From: Hyphomicrobiales bacterium
GTDB lineage: Bacteria; Pseudomonadota; Alphaproteobacteria; Rhizobiales; Rhizobiaceae
NCBI GenBank assembly: GCA_900468805.1
Contig: UEIF01000010.1
Span: forward strand, 1-64,000
Direction: 5' to 3'
DNA: 64,000 nt
The notes under the pieces were generated by a model, which had not been told where the DNA came from, made no database searches, and worked only from the letters and a program-made list of their open reading frames with translations. Below are positions 53,990 through 62,414 of this stretch, one piece after another. The position numbers were made by a program, and so were the translations under genes. Numbering within the stretch: the first letter of the stretch is position 1; each line of letters starts with the position of its first letter.

Positions 53990-56638
53990 TTGCGCTTGAT
54001 ACACTGGCTGCTTCGCACCGTTCTTCTGCTTTCGCTGGCTGTTGCCGGCCTGCATTTCGATGGAAGGGCCGCTTCTGCGCAGACCCCGCAGCCGGCGGCT
54101 GAGGCTCAGACCCAGACGACGCCGGCCCAATCGGCTCCGGTTCCGGCAGCTCCGGTTCCGGCGGCTCCGGTTCAAGCGGCTCCGGCAGAGGCTGCGCCGG
54201 CCGAGGCGCCGCTCGCCAGTACCGGCCTCGATCAGGCGCTGAAGGATATCGACAAGGCGAAGAACGAGCTTGCTTCGCTGCAGGACCGCGTCAAGCAGAA
54301 TGTCGACAATGACGACGGTCTGGTGGAGCTTGCCGGCAAGACCGACGAGCTCGGCCGCACCGTCATCGCCACGTCCGTCAGCCTGCGGCCGCGGTTCGAC
54401 CAGATCAAGAGCCGCCTTGCCGAGCTCGGCGAACCGCCGAAGGACGGGCAGCCGCCGGAAGCGCAGATCGTCACCGAAGAGCGTAACGCGCTGACGGCCG
54501 AGCGCTCGCAGATCAACGCCGTCACGGGTGACGCGGAGAATCTGTCGATCGCTATCACCAAGCTTTCCAACGTGATCACGGCGACGCGCCGCCAGCTTTT
54601 TGCCGATACGCTGTTCCGGCGCACCGAGATCTCCGTCTCCGTATTCGACGATGCGACCAGTGCCTTCGTGCAGGAAGTGAGCGAGTTTTCCCAGACGCTT
54701 TCGAGCTGGATTACCTTCGTCTGGAAGTTCAAGGCCCTGTCGCTGTTTGCGGCGATCTTCCTGTCGCTCGCGACGGCCCTGATCCTGCTCTCCGGCGGCT
54801 ACCGGCTTTTCGGCCAGTATTTGCGGCGCGACGTCAATGTCGAAGAACCTTCCTATATCAGCCGTCTTGCCTTTGCCTTCTGGTCGACGCTGATCCGCAC
54901 GGCGGCGCTCGATGTGCTGCTGGTGACGTCGCTGATCTTCCTCGACGGCTTTAATGTGCTGAGGAGCGACATCACGCCCGTGATCGCCGCGCTCTTCGGT
55001 TCGATCGGTCTCGTCTATTTCGTCGGCCGCTTCGTCAATGCGGTCTTTGCGCCGAATGATCCGTCCTGGCGCCTGGTGCGCCTTTCCAATCTCGGCGCGC
55101 GCTCGGTCGGCTACTGCCTGATCGCCATGGCGGTGGTCAACGCGCTCGACTACCTCTTCGGCGCCATCGGCGAGGCGATGGGCTCGCCGCTGGTTTTGAC
55201 GGTCGTGCGCAGCCTGCTTGCGGCACTGATCATCGGTCTCATCCTGATTGCCGTATCCTTCGGAAAGCCGATGCTGGCAAGGAACGGCGATCCCGATGCG
55301 CCTGGCCGCCACTGGCCGCGCGGCATGGCGATCCTGTTGCGCGTCTTCGGCGCCGGGCTGATCCTTGCTGCACTTTCGGGCTATGTGGGCCTGGCACGTT
55401 TCGTCGCCACGCAGCTCATCATCACCAGCGCCATCGTGGTGACCACCTATATCGGCCTGCTGCTCGGCAAGGCGATCTCACGGCAGGACAATTTCGGCGA
55501 TACGTTCCTCGGGCGTTTCCTGGAAACCCGCTTCAAGCTCGGGCCGGTGGCGATCGACCAGGTCGGGCTGGTCGTCGGCCTGCTGATCTATGCGGTCGCG
55601 CTCTTGACCGGCATTCCGCTGATCCTGCTGCTCTGGGGCTTCCACGTGCAGGATCTGCAGCTGCTTGCTTACAGGCTGTTTACGGAAGTCCGTCTCGGCG
55701 GCATCAGCATTTCGCTGCTCGGCATCTTTACCGGCATCCTGCTCTTTGCCGGCGGTTATCTCGCGACGCGCTGGGTGCAGAAGTGGCTGGACAGCAATGT
55801 CATGGCGCGCAGCCATGTCGATCTCGGCGTGCGCAATTCGGTGAAGACGGGCATCGGCTATCTCGGCGTCGGTGTGGCCGCCATCTTCGGCGTTTCGGCG
55901 GCGGGCATCGACCTGTCCAATCTTGCGCTCGTCGCCTCGGCGCTGTCCGTCGGTATCGGTTTCGGCCTGCAGAACATCGTGTCGAACTTCGTTTCCGGTC
56001 TGATCCTGCTTGTCGAACGTCCCTTCAAGGTGGGCGACCATGTCGTGTCCGGCACGGCCGAAGGTATCGTCAAGCGCATCTCGGTGCGCGCCACCGAAAT
56101 CGAGACCTTCCGCAAGCAGTCGATCATCGTGCCGAATTCCGAGCTCATCAACGGGCTCGTCGGCAACTGGACGCATCGCAACAAGATCGGCCGTTCGGAA
56201 ATCCCGGTTTCCGTAAGCTACGAGGCCGATCCGCGGAAGGTGATGGATATCCTGCTGGAACTCGTTTCCAAGGTGCCACTGGTGATGCGCAATCCGGAGC
56301 CGCATGTCGAGTTCCTGCGCTTCGGCCCCTATTCGCTGGATTTCGAGCTGCGCTTCTTCCTGGCCGACATGGGTGACGGCATGGCGGTGCGCAACGATCT
56401 CAGGATCGAGATCCTCAGGCGCTTCAGGGCGGAAGGCATCGAGATCCCGCTGCCGCAGAGCGATCTGACCATCCACCGGCAGGCGAATGCCGAGGCGGAG
56501 AAGGCGCTTGTCCAAAAGCCTGATGAGCCCGAGGACGCCGCGGCCGAAAATGAGGCCAGGGACGACGAGACGGTGGAAGACGAGCAGCCGGTGCGCCAAT
56601 TGCGCAGCAAGGCGGCCGATGGCAAGCTCAAAGGCTGA
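53990..56638 (+). CDS. Large mechanosensitive channel of the MscS family (DUF3772 type)
   Basis: An inner-membrane protein of about 882 residues, much longer than E. coli MscS (286), as in KefA-like members. A signal peptide is followed by a Pro/Ala-rich stretch with repeats of PAAPV (about residues 40-72), a periplasmic coiled-coil DUF3772 domain to ~250, about ten transmembrane helices, and the MscS pore and beta domains (ISNLALVASALSVGIGFGLQNIVSNFVSGLILLVERPFKVGD split over about 640-680). No ATG follows the upstream stop; TTG at 53990 is the best start. It releases solutes on hypo-osmotic shock. Confidence 0.87.
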   Translation: MRLIHWLLRTVLLLSLAVAGLHFDGRAASAQTPQPAAEAQTQTTPAQSAPVPAAPVPAAPVQAAPAEAAPAEAPLASTGLDQALKDIDKAKNELASLQDRVKQNVDNDDGLVELAGKTDELGRTVIATSVSLRPRFDQIKSRLAELGEPPKDGQPPEAQIVTEERNALTAERSQINAVTGDAENLSIAITKLSNVITATRRQLFADTLFRRTEISVSVFDDATSAFVQEVSEFSQTLSSWITFVWKFKALSLFAAIFLSLATALILLSGGYRLFGQYLRRDVNVEEPSYISRLAFAFWSTLIRTAALDVLLVTSLIFLDGFNVLRSDITPVIAALFGSIGLVYFVGRFVNAVFAPNDPSWRLVRLSNLGARSVGYCLIAMAVVNALDYLFGAIGEAMGSPLVLTVVRSLLAALIIGLILIAVSFGKPMLARNGDPDAPGRHWPRGMAILLRVFGAGLILAALSGYVGLARFVATQLIITSAIVVTTYIGLLLGKAISRQDNFGDTFLGRFLETRFKLGPVAIDQVGLVVGLLIYAVALLTGIPLILLLWGFHVQDLQLLAYRLFTEVRLGGISISLLGIFTGILLFAGGYLATRWVQKWLDSNVMARSHVDLGVRNSVKTGIGYLGVGVAAIFGVSAAGIDLSNLALVASALSVGIGFGLQNIVSNFVSGLILLVERPFKVGDHVVSGTAEGIVKRISVRATEIETFRKQSIIVPNSELINGLVGNWTHRNKIGRSEIPVSVSYEADPRKVMDILLELVSKVPLVMRNPEPHVEFLRFGPYSLDFELRFFLADMGDGMAVRNDLRIEILRRFRAEGIEIPLPQSDLTIHRQANAEAEKALVQKPDEPEDAAAENEARDDETVEDEQPVRQLRSKAADGKLKG

Positions 56639-56738
56639 ACGGGGCATTCAGCGCTCATTCACGGCTGTGGTGCTATAACCTCAAGCAATCGATCGCTGCC
56701 GGGCAGCGACGAGCGCTCGAGGGGAGGGCGTATAGCCT

Positions 56739-57014
56739 ATGTCGCATGTCGTGACACGTTCCGCAGTCGCATTTCTTCTTCTCCTTTCCGCCGCACCTTT
56801 GGCGCAGGCGGCCTCCGTCACCAACAAGGACGAAGCGCCAGTGGTGCTGACCGTCACCGAAGGCGGCAACCGTGTGGAAGTCGTCGTCGATGCCGGCGCT
56901 TCCGAAAGGTTCTGTCCCTCCGGCTGCTTCATGACGACGCCCGATGGCGATCGTATCGGGCTTTCCGGCGACGAGACGATCGAGATCGTCAAGGGTTCGG
57001 CCGTCGTCAAGTGA
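56739..57014 (+). CDS. Small secreted protein, unknown function
   Basis: A 91-residue protein with a clear Sec signal peptide (hydrophobic residues 8-23, cleavage near AQAAS). The mature ~67 residues are beta-rich and contain two Cys in FCPSGCFM, likely a disulfide. GGGGAGGG precedes the ATG at suitable distance. No family recognised. It stands between the MscS gene and the dehydrogenase. Confidence 0.7.
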   Translation: MSHVVTRSAVAFLLLLSAAPLAQAASVTNKDEAPVVLTVTEGGNRVEVVVDAGASERFCPSGCFMTTPDGDRIGLSGDETIEIVKGSAVVK

Positions 57015-57219
57015 CGGCGGCTTGAGCCTGGTTATTGCCGATTTTTATGATTTTTTGAGCCTCACGGCTTTTGACGCTTGTCTATTTACAGGTGGTCGCG
57101 GCAAGCTTTTCGCATGTCGTAAACAGGCCTCTCACGGCTCATGCCTCGCTGCATAGTTCGCGACAATGGTTCGTCCGGGTATCGCAGGCCGGACATTCGG
57201 TTGAAGAGGGTATTATTCC

Positions 57220-59733
57220 ATGAAGTCACATGCGCGGGCAGTGGTCATCGGCGGCGGCGTGGTCGGCGTTTCGACGCTCTATCACCTTGCGAAGAAGGGA
57301 TGGGGCGACAGCGTGCTCATCGAGCGCAAGGAGCTGACATCTGGCTCGACCTGGCATGCGGCGGGCCTCCTGCCGCTCTTCAACATGAGCTATTCGGTCG
57401 GCCAGATTCACAAATATTCCGTCCGCTTCTATCAGGAACTGCAGCAGGAAACCGGCATGAATGTCGGTTTCAGCAAGGTTTCCAACATTCGTCTCGCCCG
57501 CACCAGGGATCGCTGGGACGAATTTATGTACTATGCCGGCATTGCCGAAACGATCGGCGTGAAGGTCAATATCCTGACGCCCGAGCAGGTGAAGGAGATC
57601 TGGCCGCTCTGTGAGACCGATGGACTGCTCGGCGCCATTCAGCATCCCGATGACGGCTATATCCAGCCGGCGGACCTGACGCAGGCGCTTGCCAAGGGTG
57701 CCCGCGACTACGGCGCCACGATCTACCGCAACACGACGGTCACCGCCATCGAGCAGCAGGCTGACGGGTTCTGGAAGGTGACGACGGACAAGGGCGAGAT
57801 TATCGCCGAACACGTCATCTCCTGCACCGGCAACTTCGCCCGCAAGACCGGCGACATGGTCGGCATCAACATCCCGGTCATCCCGGTCGAGCACCAGTAT
57901 ATCGTCACCGAGCCGCATCCCGATATTCTCGCCCGCAAGGCCAAGGGCCTGCCGGAAATGGGCGTGCTGCGCGAGGCTGACAGCGCCTGGTACATGCGCG
58001 AAGAAAATGGCGGGCTGCTGCTTGGCCCCTACGAGCACGGCGCGCCTGTCTGTTATGTCGACGGTCCGTCCGATGACAGCGAATACGAGCTGTTCCAGGA
58101 AGAGCTCGACCGGCTGATGCCGCATATCGAAACGGCGATCGCCCGCGTGCCTGCCTTCGGCGAAGTCGGCATCAAGAAGGTTTATAATGGCGCGATCGCC
58201 TACACGCCCGACGGCAACCCGATCGTCGGTCCCGCACCGGGGCTGAAGAATTTCTGGCTGAATGAAGGCCATTCCTTCGGCATCACCGCTGCCGGCGGCG
58301 CCGGCTGGCAGCTTGCCGAATGGATCGTCGATGGCGAGCCGACCGTCGACATGATGGGCGTCGATCCGCGCCGCTTCGGCCCTTACGCGAAGGAAGGCTA
58401 CCTCATCGCCAAGAACGAGGAAGCCTATGCCAACGTCTTCACCATGCACTATCCGGATGAAGAGCGCTCTGCTGCCCGTCCGCTGAAGACGACGCCGGTC
58501 TATGACCGCCTGAAGAAGCTCGGTGCGGTCTTCGGCTCCGTCTATGGCTGGGAACGCGCCAACTGGTTTGCGCCCGAAGGCTATGACCTGCCGAAGGACC
58601 AGATCGGCGTTGGCGCCGATGTTCTCACCAACCACAATCATTCCGACCCGACCGAGGACGGCCGCGTCCTGGAGCGCTGGTCGTTCCGCCGCTCGAACTA
58701 TTTCGAGCATGTCGGCAACGAAGTCATGAACGTCAACAAGAATGTCGGCGTGCTGGACATGTCGGCTTTCGCCAAGGCGCTGGTCACAGGTCCCGGTGCG
58801 CGCGCATGGCTGGAGTCGATCTTCGCCAATGCCATCCCGAAGAAGCGTGGACGTATCGCGCTCTGCCACATGCTGACCAGGGAAGGCGGCGTGCGCGCGG
58901 AATTCACCGTCTATGAAAGCGCGCCCGGCACTTTCTACCTCGTCTCTGCCGGCGCCTATGAGGCGCATGACCACGACTATATGCGCAAGCTGCTGCCGAC
59001 AGACGGCAGCGTGAAGTTCACGCCGATCACGCAAGGCTGGGGCGTGCTTGTTCTCGCCGGTCCGAAGTCGCGCGATGTGTTGAAGAAGCTGACCCGCACC
59101 AGCCTCGACAACAAGGATTTCCCCTGGCTATCAGGCAAGGAGATCTCGGTCGGTGCAGCAACCGCCCATGCGTTGCGCGTCAACTTCGTCGGCGAGCTCG
59201 GCTGGGAGCTGCATCATCCGATCGAGATGCAGAACTACATTTTCGACAAGCTGATGGAAGCCGGTGCCGAATTCGGCATCAAGCCTTTCGGCATCCGCGC
59301 CATGCTGTCCATGTCGGTGGAAAAGTCCTATCGCCTGATCCCGCGCGAAATGTCGATCGAATATAATGCTTATGAATCCGGCCTCGACCGCTTCATCAAG
59401 CCGGAAAAGGAATTCCTCGGCCGTGAGGGCCTGCTGTCCTACAAGGAAAAGGGCCTGAAGTGGAACTTCGCGACGCTTGTCGTCGAGACCGGCAATGACG
59501 TCGATGCGCGCGGCTCGGAGGCAATCTACAACGAGGCGGGCGAGCTTGTCGGCCGCGCCACCAACGGCACTTTCGGCTTCCGTATCAATCGCTCGCTGGC
59601 GCTTGCCATGCTGCGGCCCGATTACGCCAAGGAAGGCACGAAGCTGAAGATCAAGATCCTCGGCACCACGTACAACGCGACCGTCGTCGGTGAGAGCCCG
59701 TTCGACACCGAGAACGCAGCACTTCGTGGCTAA
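57220..59733 (+). CDS. Dimethylglycine/sarcosine dehydrogenase-like FAD oxidoreductase with GcvT domain
   Basis: An 837-residue protein. An N-terminal DAO-type domain has the FAD motif VIGGGVVGVSTLYHLAKKG and His46 in GSTWHAAG, the site of covalent FAD in dimethylglycine dehydrogenase. The C-terminal half is an aminomethyltransferase (GcvT) fold that binds tetrahydrofolate. It should demethylate N-methylated glycines, feeding one-carbon units to folate. A GlxA-type regulator lies 3 kb downstream; such regulators control glycine-betaine breakdown in other bacteria. Substrate is inferred. Confidence 0.87.
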   Translation: MKSHARAVVIGGGVVGVSTLYHLAKKGWGDSVLIERKELTSGSTWHAAGLLPLFNMSYSVGQIHKYSVRFYQELQQETGMNVGFSKVSNIRLARTRDRWDEFMYYAGIAETIGVKVNILTPEQVKEIWPLCETDGLLGAIQHPDDGYIQPADLTQALAKGARDYGATIYRNTTVTAIEQQADGFWKVTTDKGEIIAEHVISCTGNFARKTGDMVGINIPVIPVEHQYIVTEPHPDILARKAKGLPEMGVLREADSAWYMREENGGLLLGPYEHGAPVCYVDGPSDDSEYELFQEELDRLMPHIETAIARVPAFGEVGIKKVYNGAIAYTPDGNPIVGPAPGLKNFWLNEGHSFGITAAGGAGWQLAEWIVDGEPTVDMMGVDPRRFGPYAKEGYLIAKNEEAYANVFTMHYPDEERSAARPLKTTPVYDRLKKLGAVFGSVYGWERANWFAPEGYDLPKDQIGVGADVLTNHNHSDPTEDGRVLERWSFRRSNYFEHVGNEVMNVNKNVGVLDMSAFAKALVTGPGARAWLESIFANAIPKKRGRIALCHMLTREGGVRAEFTVYESAPGTFYLVSAGAYEAHDHDYMRKLLPTDGSVKFTPITQGWGVLVLAGPKSRDVLKKLTRTSLDNKDFPWLSGKEISVGAATAHALRVNFVGELGWELHHPIEMQNYIFDKLMEAGAEFGIKPFGIRAMLSMSVEKSYRLIPREMSIEYNAYESGLDRFIKPEKEFLGREGLLSYKEKGLKWNFATLVVETGNDVDARGSEAIYNEAGELVGRATNGTFGFRINRSLALAMLRPDYAKEGTKLKIKILGTTYNATVVGESPFDTENAALRG

Positions 59734-59808
59734 GGGATATCGCGACGCGCTTTCAGTCTATGTTTAGCGCGAGATGCTTCAATTTCTTAAGCATATGGAC
59801 AAGAAAAG

Positions 59809-59835
59809 GGCGGCCGCATCATCGGCCGCCTTTTT
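59809..59835 (+). terminator. Terminator after the dehydrogenase
   Basis: GGCGGCCG-CATCAT-CGGCCGCC followed by TTTTT, a strong Rho-independent terminator 76 bases after the stop. Confidence 0.92.
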
Positions 59836-59929
59836 CATAGCTGGCTATGGCAACCCAATTAATAATTATTCAAATCAATTCATGTAACCGTTTCGTTCGG
59901 GGACACAATTTCCATTTTAAAGGTTTGCC

Positions 59930-60760
59930 ATGGCGTTTCTAGGTATTTCGGGGATGCAATATTCCGGAGAGATGTTTGCCGGCGCGCGCATTATCCTCGC
60001 TGAAGATTCCAATGTCTTCACGTCGATGATCGGAAAGCGCCTGAAGGAGCTCTTCGATATCGATGTCGAGATCTGCCGCAGCTTCGAAGAGCTGCAGCTT
60101 TCCTACGACAAATCTTCTGATCCGATTACGCTCGCGATCTCCAACATCAACCTGCCGGGCGCCGAAAACGGCGAGGCGCTGGAATATCTGGTCGATCTGT
60201 CGATCCCGACGATCGTCTTTACCGGCACGTTCCAGGAAGGCATGCGCGACAAGCTGCTCGCCAAGGATATCGTCGACTACATCCTCAAGGACAATATCTT
60301 TGCCGTCGACCTGCTGGCGGAATCGATCTGCCGCTTCCTGACGAACCACCGTCATCACGTGCTGATCGTCGACGACAGCGCCACGGCCCGCGCGCTGCTT
60401 TCCAGCCGCCTGAAGCGCTATAATTTCCGCGTCAGCACCGCCGAGAGCGGCGCCAAGGCGTTGGAGATCCTCAAGGCCAACCGCGATATCGGCCTTATGG
60501 TCACCGACTACAACATGCCCGATATCGATGGCTTCGAGCTGACGCGCCGCATCCGCGCCTCGATCGGCTCGCATGAGCTGCGCATCATCGGCGTTTCCTC
60601 CTCTTCCAACCGGCTGCTTTCGGCACGATTCCTGAAGGCCGGCGGCAACGACTTCATGCTGCGTCCGTTCATCGACGAGGAGTTCTACTGCCGCGTCAAC
60701 CAGAACCTGGATACGCTCCTGCAGATCCAGTCGATGCACAAGGAGCGGGCGGTTGCCTGA
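59930..60760 (+). CDS. Double-receiver response regulator with a degenerate first receiver
   Basis: A 276-residue protein of two REC domains and no output domain. The first has acidic pocket EDS (25-27) but Asn72 (ISNINLPG) where the phospho-acceptor Asp should be; the second keeps Asp in VTDYNMPD. Both keep the switch Lys. It is strongly alike the double receiver of the cyclase that follows, so the pair probably arose by duplication. It may act as a signalling partner for that cyclase (inference). Confidence 0.85.
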   Translation: MAFLGISGMQYSGEMFAGARIILAEDSNVFTSMIGKRLKELFDIDVEICRSFEELQLSYDKSSDPITLAISNINLPGAENGEALEYLVDLSIPTIVFTGTFQEGMRDKLLAKDIVDYILKDNIFAVDLLAESICRFLTNHRHHVLIVDDSATARALLSSRLKRYNFRVSTAESGAKALEILKANRDIGLMVTDYNMPDIDGFELTRRIRASIGSHELRIIGVSSSSNRLLSARFLKAGGNDFMLRPFIDEEFYCRVNQNLDTLLQIQSMHKERAVA

Positions 60761-60822
60761 CCCTGCCGCAACGATCGAGTGCGGGCAAACGCCCCTACGT
60801 GATCGGTCTACACCGGAAAAAC

Positions 60823-60872
60823 ATGACGGAGGCTCGTATTTCTGCAATCGCAGGTGTAGCTTCCGTCATTTT
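60823..60872 (+). terminator. Hairpin after the double-receiver gene
   Basis: ATGACGGAGGCT (60823-60834) pairs with AGCTTCCGTCAT (60858-60869) with one G-U pair, and CTGC-AATC-GCAG forms an inner stem. TTTT follows (about 60868-60872). A second small hairpin CCCCTTC-ACG-GAAGGGG lies just beyond. Likely ends or attenuates transcription into the cyclase gene. Confidence 0.65.
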
Positions 60873-60906
60873 CCCCTTCACGGAAGGGGAGGCCTCGGTT
60901 ATCGTC

Positions 60907-60951
60907 CCGCACGCTGCAAGAGGGGGCGAGTCGACCCCCATGGGCGTGCGG
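60907..60951 (+). promoter_or_regulatory. Stable hairpin abutting the cyclase ribosome-binding site
   Basis: CCGCACGC (60907-60914) pairs with GCGTGCGG (60944-60951), and GGGGG (60922-60926) with CCCCC (60935-60939) inside. The outer stem ends at the first bases of the GGAGG Shine-Dalgarno (60950-60954) of the GTG start at 60966, so folding could limit translation. Confidence 0.55.
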
Positions 60952-60965
60952 AGGGATAGGTAGCT

Positions 60966-62297
60966 GTGACATTCCAGGGGGATTTTCAGCGGGAGAATGC
61001 AGGTCCTCGGTTTGGAGGAATCCGCATACTTCTGGTTGAGGATTCCCGGATGTTTTCCGCCGTGCTCTGCCATCGGTTCCAGACCGAACTCAACCTCAGT
61101 GTTGTCTGCTGTTCCTCGCTGAAGGCGCTGCGCGAAGAGCTCTCGCAGGACGGCCAAGGCTACAGCGTAGCCGTCGTCGACCTGAACCTGCCTGACGCAC
61201 CCTATGGCGAGGCGCTCGACTGCACGATCGAGCACGATATTCCGGCCATCGTCTTTACCGCGACCTTCGATCTCAATACCCGCGCCCGAATCCTCGAGCG
61301 CAATGTCATTGACTATGTGCTGAAGGACAACGAATTCGCGCTCGACAATCTGGTCGCGACGGTGCGCCGGGCGATCATGAACCGCAAGACGCGGGTGCTT
61401 GTCGTCGACGACGTTTCATCGGCGCGCCAGGTGCTGGTCGATCTCCTGAAGGCGCAGCAATATATGGTCGTCGAAGCCAGTTCCGGGCTCGAGGCGATTG
61501 CGGCACTCGAGGCCTACAGCGATATCGAGCTTGTCGTCACCGATCATCATATGCCCGATATGAGCGGCTACGAGCTGACGCGGCGCATCCGCCACCGGTT
61601 CGGCTCTGACAAGCTGCGCGTCATCGGCGTTTCCTCCTCGAACGACCGCATGCTGTCGGCAAGCTTCCTGAAGGCTGGGGCCAGCGACTTCGTCTACCGG
61701 CCGTTCGTCGCCGAAGAGCTGCAGTGCCGCATTGCCAACAATGTCGAGACGCTGACGCAGATGAAGCAGCTGCGGGCGGCGGCGGCCTGCGATTACCTGA
61801 CCGGGCTTTATAACCGGCGCTATTTCTACGATAACGGCCCGAAGCTGGTGAACGAGTGCCTGCGGCTGAAAATGTCGAGCGCGGTCGCCATTCTCGACAT
61901 CGACCACTTCAAGCGGCTGAACGACACCTATGGCCATGAGATCGGCGACAAGGTGCTGAAGGCTGTCGCAGACAGACTGCGGACGATCTTCGAAGGCAGC
62001 GATAATCTTCTTTCGCGCCTCGGCGGCGAGGAATTCGCCATTCTCTTCCCGCTAATGGATTCGCTGGCGGCCACCAAGCTCTGCGATGAGATCCGCTCGG
62101 ATATTTCCCGCCTCAGAGTGACGGCCGACGATGAGGAACTGGCGGTGACGGTGTCGATCGGCGTCGCCGAGATCACCGGTTACGAGACCTTCGAGAACTA
62201 TCTGAACGCGGCAGACCAGTTTCTTTACATGGCCAAGCACAAGGGCCGGAATTTGGTCTATTCCGATGCCAAGATGACGGAAGAGGCGGCGCAGTAG
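60966..62297 (+). CDS. PleD-like diguanylate cyclase (REC-REC-GGDEF)
   Basis: A 443-residue c-di-GMP synthase. The first receiver has Asp72 and the second Asp193 (VTDHHMPD), both good phospho-acceptors. The GGDEF domain has GGEEF at 353-357, an active variant. The inhibitory RxxD site five residues before it reads EGSD, so product inhibition is probably lost. GTG at 60966 with GGAGG upstream. Unlike pleD, there is no divK beside it; the neighbour is a double-receiver protein. Confidence 0.92.
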   Translation: MTFQGDFQRENAGPRFGGIRILLVEDSRMFSAVLCHRFQTELNLSVVCCSSLKALREELSQDGQGYSVAVVDLNLPDAPYGEALDCTIEHDIPAIVFTATFDLNTRARILERNVIDYVLKDNEFALDNLVATVRRAIMNRKTRVLVVDDVSSARQVLVDLLKAQQYMVVEASSGLEAIAALEAYSDIELVVTDHHMPDMSGYELTRRIRHRFGSDKLRVIGVSSSNDRMLSASFLKAGASDFVYRPFVAEELQCRIANNVETLTQMKQLRAAAACDYLTGLYNRRYFYDNGPKLVNECLRLKMSSAVAILDIDHFKRLNDTYGHEIGDKVLKAVADRLRTIFEGSDNLLSRLGGEEFAILFPLMDSLAATKLCDEIRSDISRLRVTADDEELAVTVSIGVAEITGYETFENYLNAADQFLYMAKHKGRNLVYSDAKMTEEAAQ

Positions 62298-62321
62298 GGG
62301 CGCTTGCAGTTCTCTTCGTCG

Positions 62322-62350
62322 TCATCCCCGGGCTCGTCCCGAGCATGACG
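62322..62350. repeat. Hairpin-forming intergenic repeat candidate
   Basis: GTCAT (62322-62326) and ATGAC (62346-62350) enclose a GGGCTCG/CCCGAG core. The motif resembles the GTCAT...CGGGCTTGTCCCGAG repeats scattered in rhizobial genomes and may end the cyclase transcript. Only one copy is in the window. Confidence 0.4.
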
Positions 62351-62381
62351 GGAGAAGTGGGCCGGCTTGTCAAAACGATAA

Positions 62382-62402
62382 AGGCGGCCCAGTCGGCCGC
62401 CT
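62382..62402 (-). terminator. Terminator of the GlxA-type gene
   Basis: AGGCGGCC-CAGTC-GGCCGCCT, an 8-bp stem. On the minus strand it is followed by TTATCGTTTTG, a moderate T-run, 12 bases after the GlxA-type stop. Confidence 0.75.
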
Positions 62403-62414
62403 ATCTCGTTTCTC

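Noticed and set aside
57226..59034. 602-codon minus-strand open frame
   Set aside because: Antisense to the well-supported FAD/GcvT enzyme and composition is that of a shadow frame.
60753..60959. 68-codon frame between the two receiver genes
   Set aside because: Runs through two hairpins and overlaps the preceding stop; Arg/Cys/His-rich shadow-like composition.
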